Shown in pieces: positions 10,020 through 19,544 of a stretch of DNA of 64,000 nucleotides (its first letter is position 1; each line of letters begins with the position of its first letter). The notes beneath the pieces were generated by a model. The model worked only from the letters and a program-made list of their open reading frames with translations. It was not told the origin of the DNA and made no database searches. The position numbers were made by a program, and so were the translations under genes. The DNA comes from Rhipidocladum racemiflorum. Taxonomy: Eukaryota; Streptophyta; Magnoliopsida; Poales; Poaceae. Location of the stretch: the NCBI GenBank assembly GCA_036346355.1, contig CM070580.1, forward strand, positions 62,946,854-63,010,853, read 5' to 3'.

Positions 10020-12242
10020 TGTAACACCCCGGCATCTAGTGTGCCTGAATGTTACCAAACATAGATTAAACAGCATCTAAAAACCTCAAATAAAGATAAA
10101 TTACAACAAGGAGCGAATGCTAGAATCAAAAATTTCGGCATCATCTCCTTTGTTTATCCATGATTCGGAGCAACAACAAAATATCACATGATATATCATA
10201 ATGGAAAAACATCCAAAGCAGCAATAACAGGTAATATAGCGGCAATTTAAGTCTAACATAATGAATTTAACCACTTCATGAACCAAATCGAAGTAAAGGA
10301 TGTAAACAGGCACATGAACAAATCATAATCCTAGTTTCATCACCCTAGATTCATGATCACAAATCTGAAAGGTAAATATTGTATAATTGTATGGAAATTA
10401 TGTGATGTCGTGCCGCTAAGCCCCTTTCCCACATGTCGGTGTCAAGGTACCTAAGAAAAACAACATAAACACAAGCGTGAGTTCATCACTCAGCAAGCAT
10501 ATTGCAATGGATCATAAAGAATAGATCAACGCCAACAGCAATACATACCATACTTTAACATCATGATCAAACCATAACCTCATCTACAACATCATAGCCA
10601 TGACAAAGCACATTGTACACAACTCATAATCATCATCATGTATGCAATGCAATGCAATGCACATGTCTCCTGGAAGCATATACCGGTATTGCTGAGTGCA
10701 CACCCGTCGGCGTGCACCCTCTTCCCCCTTCCATCCCGTAGATGGAGGGTGCCTACTCCTCGCTTCCATTCACCACGGTGGATGGAATCACGAGGTAGGA
10801 CTTACTCATTGGCTCTCCGGATTAGTCATAACTTTCTCACCGACCTTGCCGGACTAGTTATGACTTTCTCACCGACCGGGCCAGATCACATGCCATGTAT
10901 GCGATTATGCCATAAACATAAACAACTTGTACCAAACTGAACTAAACATGGCATAACATCACAATAATCTTTTTTCATCATAACATGGCAAGCACTAATC
11001 ATGGCAAGATATCACAACATGTAATCATGACAAGATAGCACATCATGTAAACAAAGTTGCACCTAGTCATAATTAACAACATACAACGCTACCCATTACA
11101 ATACACTTGCCTTAACCTCGGGCGACGGATTGGCGAGAGGATGATAGCACTCCCGGGGTTACACCACCTGCACATACATACCACACACTCAAAACGTGCC
11201 CCCAAAATAGTACACAAAAGCTCGTCTACCCCGACTTCACAAACTACTCCCAAAATCGAAAAACAGAGAATCTGTCCTCCCGGGACAGCAGACTTCAATC
11301 TAGCATAGCTTTAGTTCTAGGACTCTGAATCGATTAAACGAGTATATCCTCGCGTAGCTTAGGAAATTTCCTAACTTTTTCTAAGTATTGGGAAAAGCTG
11401 ATTCGGCTTCTAAAGTTGCCTAATCTACAAAACACTACGTTCTGTCCCAGCTACGTCACAGATTTGAACACGCTCGGTAAATCGAGCATAACTTTCAAAC
11501 GGCTAGGCAGAATTGGACGTTCTTTATGTCCACTGAAAGGTATTGAAGTTACCTACAACTTTATCAACAGGCGGATAACCAAATTCCGAATCTAAGGACA
11601 CGAAAACTCAAACCCTAGGTCGACTGCACAATCTGCCCGAAGCAGAGAACGTGGAAAACTCTAGTTTTCATCTAATCTACCCAATCAGAGCATCACCACT
11701 TGATCTAAAAGCTTACAAATACCCTCTAGCACAGCACCTAGACCAACCCCAAGGATTCCCCTAGCCATACCTTCGCCCGACGAACGATGAACCGACGAAT
11801 CTCCTCCCGATTCACGCGATCTCCTTCCTCGCTCCAAATCCACCGGATCTCCTCATCGCGGGGCTTCCCGAAGGACGGATCAACAGGATGGTGAGGTGGG
11901 GATCTCCTCTAGGGCAGAAAGGGGAGGTGGAGAGGGGAGGGGAGAGGTGGTGGCGCCATGGGGGAAGATGGAGAGGAAGGGGAAGGGTGGAGGCGCATGG
12001 GGGGCTAGGGGGTGGCGGCTAGGGTTGGGAAAGGGAGTGGGGGCGCACCAAGGGGTGGGGGCCAGATTTGGCTGCCCAAAAGTCCCCCCCTTGGGCACAA
12101 ACCCTTCCGCCGGAGGCCCAACTCAACCCCCAAGGCTCAAAGTCCCCCGGAGAGGCCCAAACACCAGAAAACGACCCAAAAATACGCTATAAAGTCGTAC
12201 CAAAATGCCGAATTCTAAAATGTCATATTCTGGGGTGTCACA
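10020..12242 (-). mobile_element. Solo LTR nested in the previous LTR, TSD AATAG
   Basis: Minus-orientation LTR, plus-strand ends TGTGTAACACCCC...GGGGTGTCACA, flanked by AATAG at 10015-10019 and 12243-12247. It is closely similar, end to end, to the plus-strand LTR at 41312..43526 (same order of GATGCCGGGGTGTTACA, GCACACCCGTCGG hairpin, GC-rich promoter-proximal block). No internal domain. It is inserted in the older LTR 9125..14020. Confidence 0.88.
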
Positions 12243-12665
12243 AATAGTCTACATGATACACTTGCCTCTAACCACGCGGAGTGGGGTGGCGTGGGGATGA
12301 AGCCACACCCGAAGCTACTACACCTAAAACAAGAATTGTATTGCACGTCAAAATCATAAACTCACAACATTGCGACATCAACCTAAGTCCCCAAACCAAC
12401 CCTTCTATACTAACTGCGTCAGGATTCACCGAACAAAGGCAATTTGGAAATTACAAGTATTTTTCCTAGCTATCTCTAGACATAGGAGTAATTTAAAGTA
12501 GCCTCTAATCAACCCTAAACAACCTAATAAACCTGAAACTATTGCTATTAGGAATTAATCTCGGACAGTAGTTACTAAAACTAGCGTTACTCCCAAACGG
12601 TTAAACTAAAGTTTGCATTCTCAATCTCTAAATAATCATGAGACAATAATCGACAAATTCTTCTA

Positions 12666-13025
12666 CAGCCAAACATTCAGGAGATGCCTCTAATTCTCCC
12701 AGAACAGTAGGGAATAGAGACCATCGACAACTCAGTTAAATCTGGACAACATTCACTAAAAATGGCATATCTCCTAAACAGCTGAACAAAAAATTGGTTT
12801 CTTAAGCTCTAATGAAACTTAAGATCATGCTCTACAACTTTATCTACAGCCAAATATTCAGGAGATGCTTCTAATTTGCCCAGAACAACAGGGAACAGAG
12901 ACCATCGACAACACAGTTAAATCTGGACAGTATTCACTAAAACTGGCATAACTTCTAAACCTCTCATCCGAAAATTATGTTCTTAAGCTCTAAATAAACA
13001 TAAGACTAAGTTCTATAATTTTTCA
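12666..13025. repeat. Tandem ~180-bp module in LTR
   Basis: CAGCCAAACATTCAGGAGATG at 12666 recurs as CAGCCAAATATTCAGGAGATG 180 bases later, and both copies continue with AACAGTAGGGAA, GACCATCGACAAC and ACAGTTAAATCTGGACA. More degenerate relatives of the module flank the pair (about 12550-12665 and 13290-13410). Confidence 0.65.
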
Positions 13026-14025
13026 ACTATTAGCCTCTTTGGAACTGCCCAAAAGGACCCCAAATCTCGATCTGAAGATCAATTCAGTAATTGCCCTACT
13101 CTAAACTTTTAGCAGAGATACACTTCTAAACAACTGGCTTCAACATATAGCACAAATAATGGTATACAACACCAAATTATGCAAATGAATACATTTTTAG
13201 CATATACACGAAATTTCCCAACTTATTCTAGGTATTTAGAAATTCTAATTCATCATGTAATCAACTCTAAAATGCAAATCTTCCTAGCTGCTACCCACAG
13301 CAGCAAAAATCGAATAGCGTGCACTCAATTAAGCATAACTCAAATGGCTGAAGCAAAACAAGTGATCTTGGTCTCTAAATAAAGTTAAGACAATGACCTA
13401 CATTTTCTCAACAGCCAAACCCCCACGAAATGCCTTTAAGGGCATCAAATCGCAGCTCTAAAGTCAGGGTTTGCTCAGCCTGCAAAATTTCAGAATCTCC
13501 CCAAACCCTAGAGCCACTATTTCCCTCCAAAAATCTCCAAAACTAAGGACCCTAGAGCACCCAAAACCAAGAAATCCTCCCTAGAACAACATGCACACCT
13601 CCAAACCTTAAAAGTCCTCACCTCCATTGCCCATAAGAGGAAGAAGGAGGGGCTGCTGCTGTCATGGGGAGGAGGAAGAGGAGGCGCCATGGGCGGGTTT
13701 GCTACAGCCATGGGGAGGAGGTGGTGGAGGCGCCATTGGGGGGGGGTTGCTACAGCCATGGGGTGGAGGAGGAGGTGCTTGGAGAGGAGAAGAGCTGGTT
13801 GGGGGAGAAGAAACCGAGTGGGGGAGAGGTAGTCGGGTCGGGGGAAAGGAGAGGGAGGGAAAAAGGTTAGGAGAATCTATCCCACACACTAAATTTTTTT
13901 GAACCCTGCAGATCACAAGTAGGTCCACCAAACACTCGAGAGTCGAGATCGCCTGCAAGAGGGTCCCCCACACCCCGACTGGGAATTCCCAAAACTTCAA
14001 AAAAGATCTGCGATATTACACCTAA

Positions 14026-14926
14026 GCTCTAAGGGTTGGTTGTAGCTCTAGGGCAAAAACATATTGCTCTTCAACTACTCCTATGTTGATCCTCTGGAGT
14101 TCTTTATGCAGTATCAGTTAATTTGCCTGTATTAACACATTGATGAAATGAAACTTCAAGATAAAAGCATTAGCTACAACATTGGTTTCACCGGGATGGT
14201 AGTGGATGCTAAGGTTGTAGTCCTTGATTAATTCAAGCAATCTTCTTTGCCTTAGGTTCATATCTGGTTGAGTGAAGAAGTACTTCAAACTATTATAATT
14301 GACATATATGTTACACCGATTATCGATGAGGTAATATCGCTAGATATTGATAGCATGAACCGCGGCTACTAATTCCAAGTCACAAGTAAGGTTATTCACC
14401 TTATGAGGCCATAATTGGGGGAAGTATAAGCCATGGCTTTGCCTTCATGCATGGGTAGTAAACAGCAAATAGCATGGTGTGATGTGTTGCAATATAAGTC
14501 GAAGAATTTATGAATGTCAAGCAACACAAGCATTGGGGTTGTAGTTAGCCTCTCCTTTAATTCTTATAAGCTTGCCTCACACTATGATGACCACTCAAAC
14601 TTCTTCTCTTTCTTGAGAAGCTGAGTAATTAGTCTTGCAATTTTGCAGAATTTCTCGATAAACCAACAGTAATATCTGGCTAATCTGATGAAACTTTGTA
14701 CTTGAGGAATAAGCTGGGGTTGATCCTAGGCTAGCACATCATGGACTTTGCTTGGGTCCACTGCAACTCCTCCTTCGGATAGGACATGACCAAGGATGGT
14801 AGCTTTCTTTAGCCAAAATTCACATTTATTTAATTTTGCATAGAGCTCATACTCTTGGAGTTTTTCGAGCACCATACGCAGATGTTGCTAATTCTACACT
14901 TCATCCTTGGAATAGATAAGGATATC
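14026..14926 (-). pseudogene. Ty3/gypsy RNase H and RT C-terminal fragment (element H, middle part)
   Basis: Minus-strand reading from 14926 shows the end of the RT catalytic region (NDILIYSKDE), the thumb/connection segments (YAKLNKCEFWLKKATILGHV) and then RNase H with the grass-type sequence around SLKYFFTQPDMNLRQRR and ELIKDYNLSIHYHPG. Several stops and frame changes make it non-functional. It lies between the solo LTR insertion (right TSD 14021-14025) and CACTA A (left TSD 14927-14929). Confidence 0.8.
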
Positions 14927-15022
14927 ATTCAATTCTATAGAAATGAACATCATAATCGCTTCTTTTTGTCATATAGGTCAGTTTTGGTGGCGATATAAAG
15001 TTGTTAGACAATGATGGGGAGA

Positions 15023-15200
15023 TGCTATCACAGTCGGATTTTGCCCGGTAGAAATATGGTGTCATCACAATCGATTCTTAGATTAGAATCGATTGTGATA
15101 TGTGTCTCATCACAATCAATTCTTATATCAGAACCGATTGTGATTAGGGGCACATCACAATCGGTTCTAAGATATGAACCAATTGTGATGTGGTGTCCAT
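15023..15200. repeat. Left subterminal repeat array of CACTA A
   Basis: Six or more alternating copies of ATCACAATCGGTTCT-like and AGAACCGATTGTGAT-like 15-mers, in both orientations. In CACTA elements such arrays bind the element's own regulatory protein. The same motif appears at the right end (34955-34978). Confidence 0.75.
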
Positions 15201-15444
15201 CACATTATTAGCTCTATTTTGCCATCTAATAACAAGCACTACATGGTAACTTAGGAGTGGGTACAAACATAGATTCACTATTTTAAATCTTAATTGGCAA
15301 TGGCACACACATTACACTAGAAATTCATACAACTAGTACTCAGTTCCTAAGAATCCAACACAGAACTACACATTTAGCTAGTATGGTTCATCATACAATT
15401 GAGACATCTTGTGTTACACACAATGCACAAGAGCTAGTCCATCA

Positions 15445-15655
15445 CATCATATATGGTTCTATTGTAGAACTGTATGTGATAATACACTATCACAGATGAT
15501 TCTAAAAGTAGAATCATCTGTGATAACTTCGACATCACAGACGGTTCTATTATAGAACTGTCTATGATAGTAGACTATTACAGATGGTTATAAAATAGAA
15601 CCGTCTATGATGTGTCTAATCATAGATGATTCTAAAGTAGAACCGTTTGTGATAA
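15445..15655. repeat. Left subterminal repeat array of CACTA B
   Basis: Repeated ATCACAGACGGTTCT / AGAACCGTCTATGAT motifs in both orientations, distinct from the ATCACAATCGG motif of A a few hundred bases away. The change of motif is the reason for treating B as a separate element. Confidence 0.7.
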
Positions 15656-15699
15656 ATTCACAATATACAAGATCCACGCATAGTCCATTCCAGTTCCAC

Positions 15700-15890
15700 G
15701 CGCAACCATTCAAGTCCCCCAAACCCTAGTGGTGACCTCCCCGGTGACATCATCCCCTGCGCTGGCCTCCCCTGAGCCATCGTCCCCCGTGCCTGGTTTC
15801 CTCCTCCCTCGGCGGCACCTCCCCCTCAGTGGTAACCCCCTTCAATGAGTCCTGGTCCCCAAAACCCTAGCTCCCCCTTGAATTTGTATG
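15700..15890 (+). other. GC-rich probable 5' exon of the CACTA B gene
   Basis: A C-rich block (CCCCGGTGACATCATCCCC and following) directly inside the array, with no long frame. The same order (array, GC-rich block, AT-rich intron, Transposase_24) is seen in C on the other strand, so this is inferred to be the untranslated or short coding first exon. The rest up to 16811 is T-rich intron-like DNA. Confidence 0.4.
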
Positions 15891-16811
15891 GATATTGATG
15901 TGCCATATGATTAGATGTTGATCTCTAGTGGATAAATGCTTGAGAAATTTGTGGATATTGTTGCACTATTTTATAGATTTTTTTACAGCCCCATTTGTTA
16001 CCAGAATGTAAAGAATAGTGATGTGCGCTTATACGTTCTTATGCATGTTTGCCATTTTGTTCTTTTGAAGGATTCTTTTGTTCATTTGTGAATATTCAGT
16101 TGTATGTTCATAGATTGTGTTCAGGAACATGCTAGAGCAGTGCACTTAAGTGCCTTTCTTGTCCAAGCAAGTAGTGTACTAACTGAATGATTTGGTTGTA
16201 ATTATAAAAGCTATCATTTGCTTCTCGATACGGATTTGGTGCTCAATTCTTTCGTGTTGATTGCAAAGGTAGAACACAGTTGCCTTTGTGTCACAGTTTT
16301 TTGGGTGTGTTGTGATTTTTTTTCTCCAACAGTTATTTAAGGTAGATCAAAGGTGCTAATGTTGTAGTAATTAGTGGTCATGCATGCAATGCTGCCAGGA
16401 ACATGGAGTTATAGGCGTTCAAATTAGTATGCCCCGTACGCAAGTTTTTTGTCGACTGCTATAAACAGCATGCCATCATTATATTTTGAAATTTTTCATA
16501 GAATTGTGTTTCTAAAATCATAAATATTATTTTTGTTATATTTTGAAAATTTTCATTGCAACCCATTTATTGTGTTCCTATCAAGAATCTCCATAAAGAA
16601 TTTAATTAACATTCAACTAGGAATTACTAAGTGATGACCATTGGTCCAACACATCAACCTAAAATCTATAAAATCACAGCCTAGATAAGTTCATATGTTG
16701 ACCTAGAGAAAAAAAATCCAATAGGTTATGTACGTAAGCAAATCTAAAACATAATAATACATAATAACAAATTATGTGTAAAGTGTAATCATAAGACCAA
16801 AGAGGACTGGA
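15891..16811. other. Intron-like DNA of CACTA B
   Basis: T-rich sequence with no coding frame, interrupted at 16815 by CACTA C and resuming at 29489. I see no other feature. Confidence 0.45.
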
Positions 16812-16833
16812 ATACACTACTATGGAGAGGGAC

Positions 16834-17208
16834 ATCAGTGGCGGTTCGTAAGAGACATCAGTGGCGGTTTTTGAACCGCCACAGATTAAGCGCCAGTGAT
16901 AATCGGAGATTTTCAGAGGTGGCTTGAAAACCGCCACTGATAATACTCATTAGTGGCGGTTGTAGAGAAAAACCGCCACTGATAATGATAATATCAGTGG
17001 CGGTTCCAGCTAAAAACAGCCACTGATAATTCAATATTCGTGGCGGTTCCAGCTAAAAACAGCCACTGATAATTCAATATTCGTGGCGGTTGTATAGAAA
17101 AACCGCCACTGATAATTCTATTATTAGTGGTGGTTTTTAATTGGAACCGCCATTGGTATGCATTATCAGTGGCGGTTTTTAGCTGGAACCGCCACTGATA
17201 ACCCCGTC
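16834..17208. repeat. Left subterminal repeat array of CACTA C
   Basis: About ten copies of a GTGGCGGTT core and its complement AACCGCCAC, typically as TCAGTGGCGGTT...AACCGCCACTGATAA pairs forming short hairpins. One unit with ATTCAATATTCGTGGCGG is duplicated in direct tandem (17030-17095). Confidence 0.88.
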
Positions 17209-17501
17209 CGACAATAAAAAAACGGACATTTTTGGCTAGCCTCAGGAAAGTGCTAGCCATGCCCTCTGAAACAGCACACACAAATACACACGAACAATAA
17301 CTGGATGATAAAGTCATCTTTATAACTGAATCAAAGAACAGACAAAAATTCGTTGCATACACCCATCTAATAAGTTGCATAGATTTTTTTTATCAGATTT
17401 TATGTTTACTTAGAAATCTAATCAACTATCTCATTTGCCAATATGTAATACATAAGATGAATGATACAATCCAGCAGAAAACCATTCAGCAGGTAACCTA
17501 C

Positions 17502-17582
17502 CATGTTCTTTGTACCATTTTGTTGTCAATAGTTCATCATTATCACCAACACAAGTATGAAATCCTGGAAGACGAGCGGCAC
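17502..17582 (-). pseudogene. MDAR: Captured exon of monodehydroascorbate reductase (plastid-type)
   Basis: One 81-bp exon with intact splice signals (acceptor ...ATTACAG before 17582, donor GTAGGT after 17502). Its translation, centred on ARLPGFHTCVGDNDELL and continuing TTKWYKEHG, matches the conserved N-terminal part of the FAD/NADH enzyme monodehydroascorbate reductase, which regenerates ascorbate from its radical. LPGFHTCVG is characteristic of the chloroplast/mitochondrial isoform. No other exon of that gene is seen, so it cannot make an enzyme. It lies inside CACTA C between the left array and the CCT1 fragment, on the same strand. The match is from memory of the family. Confidence 0.75.
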
Positions 17583-17720
17583 CTGTAATCGTAGTAAGAA
17601 TTAACAACTTAATTGACAATATAAGTGTTATGCCCCTAACTATAATTGAGATCTGCATAAACTAATGCTACTCTCATCATAGCAAACAAAAGCTCAACAA
17701 TGGCATGGCAAAAATACAAA

Positions 17721-19071
17721 CCGCACTAGTGTTCTTTGTGCCTTTCACCAGAATGACATCATAAATCAGCAATTCTTTCCTCCACAACCTCATCAAAGAT
17801 GTCCAAGGAACGATGAATCGAACGTTTCTTCACCTTCCATATCAGCAAAAGTAGTCACCTGCACTTTCGTACTATATCAGGATATTGCCAAATAGTTTGT
17901 GTAGCATTAATTAATACTTGGGCTAGACCACTATAAAGGTGATACGCCATATTCCAGGGAACATCAAGGGTAAAGGTTGTTTTATATATAAATTTCTATT
18001 GTACAAGTCATCCACACCCAGATATTACTTTAGAACATTATTCTTTGTTAGATTAGAATATCCAAGCGTAATCAGATCTGAGAAGAGCATTATATTAATA
18101 TATTTTCATGTTCAAAGGGCATTGAATTGAGATAATGCATTCCCAGATTGCTTAAGAATCATAGCAAATTTCAATCAACTTCGGTAGAGTTTCAAGCCAA
18201 AAGTAAATTCATGGGACCATCAAGCCAATAAGTCGTGAATGGGATTAAACAGAATATACAATATTCAAATACTGCTTGGTCATGAATATACCACCTTACG
18301 CGTAGTGCAACAGATTATGTATGAAGCACCCAACCAAAATCACCAGTAACTAAGCAAAATATGTCATACAGTAGAAAAGCTAGCCAACCCAACCAAAAAT
18401 ACATAAATAGTTCTTGCTTTGGAACTATATTTAGAAACACATTTAAAAGTACATAAAGAAACAGCTTATTCTTGAATTACGAAAACATACCTTCAATGAC
18501 ATATCATCGATTCCCTTGGTGGTCAATACAACATGAGCACCAGCCTTGAGAATTTTCTCAATCCGCTCTTTTGTTATGTCAGATTCTCTGCAGGGAAAAA
18601 AGGAGTAATGCATTAGGTCCCTCAAAAAATGAAAGGAATTGCTTTTCAATCCAATCATAAAAGCATGGGGATCCAGCACAAAAAATCATAAACAAGCAAT
18701 ATGCAAGAGGTTTAAAAGAGAGCAGTCATTGCTGATTCATTCAGGAAATAACAGAAAGGAATATAATAAACTGCAAAACAGAAAATGCACATAGCGAAAG
18801 GGAAATAATAACCTGCAAAACTTAAAATGCGCATAGCTTGAGCTGCACGGCCTGTGTTCAGTGCATATCCATTCAGCAGGTAACTATCCTTAGCGCTTTT
18901 ACCTTGAGCTTTCAAAATATTAATGCTCTGCAGAACAGATAAAGCCATAGGTACAACCAAAATTTCATGAAAAGGGTAAGAAAGTACCAAATGCACTTTA
19001 CAGACCTTGATAGGATATTTTACTTCTCCCTTGGCGTTTGTAGTCTTCACAGCTTGAACTACTTCTACAAC
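17721..19071 (-). pseudogene. CCT1: Captured exon-intron fragment of CCT1 (TCP-1 alpha chaperonin)
   Basis: Four exons in the order and strand of the parent gene, each with plant splice signals: 19006..19071 (QAVKTTNAKGEVKYPIK), about 18830..18927 (SINILKAQGKSAKDSYLLNG, then YALNTGRAAQ), 18491..18587 (DITKERIEKILKAGAHVVLT, then TKGIDDMSLK) and 17721..17858 (TTFADMEGEETFDSSFLGH). These correspond to the middle of the alpha subunit of the cytosolic TRiC/CCT folding complex, roughly residues 185-385. Segments between the second and third and between the third and fourth exons are missing, and the last exon has small indels that break the frame. Retained introns mean the copy came from genomic DNA, not cDNA. 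It lies within CACTA C, downstream of and on the same strand as the transposon genes. It cannot encode a chaperonin; a chimeric transcript is possible. Confidence 0.85.
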
Positions 19072-19544
19072 CTAAATTACACTAACCAAGTGATTATAGT
19101 TTGAGAATATGATAATTCGCAAGTAACTTCACCACATATTAAGTGCTGACCACAATCTAATGTGACGCCCAACAAGCACTTCACCTGTATCCTTCATCTG
19201 CTAATAGAGAACATATTAATTCACCAATTAAGTAACTCAAAAAAGAAATCTGGCCAAAACCACATGCAAACATAGGCCAACATTGCAAGAACAGGTTAAC
19301 AAAAATGTGCAAACAGGAATTGCTAGCCATGGCCACCCACATAATGCATGCTCTCATATCCATTTTGGAGCTGACTTTGAGCGAACTATAAGTGGCAACC
19401 CATTCAACACATTACAAATGATAAACCAACAATGATGGTCATCTTCGGGGAATACAAAGATGAGCACCATCATGACTACATCCTAACCACATTTACAGAC
19501 TTCAGATCTACTAACGATTTTGAACTACTTCCTAAGCTACGAGC

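Larger units (their letters stand above)
9125..14020 (-). mobile_element. Solo LTR of a long-LTR gypsy element, TSD CCTAA
   Basis: On the plus strand it runs TGTAACACCC...GATATTACA, so the LTR is in minus orientation (starts TGTAATATCGCAGATC). The 5-bp CCTAA at 9120-9124 recurs at 14021-14025, proving a single insertion. Subtracting the nested LTR at 10020..12242 leaves about 2.67 kb. It lacks any internal domain, PBS or polypurine tract, so it is a solo LTR left by recombination. It contains GC-rich simple sequence (13625-13870) and a tandem 180-bp module. It interrupts the pol of element H between integrase and RNase H. Confidence 0.82.

Noticed and set aside
15237..15242. CACTAC as the proven left terminus of CACTA B
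   Set aside because: The flanking triplet (AAG) does not match the one at the right end (AGA), and the array starts 200 bases further in. Kept only as a provisional boundary.
19145..19200. Possible further captured exon reading DTGEVLVGRHIRLW (PWWP/Tudor-like?)
   Set aside because: Too short, soon stopped, and the resemblance breaks after the first Trp. Not reliable enough to call.
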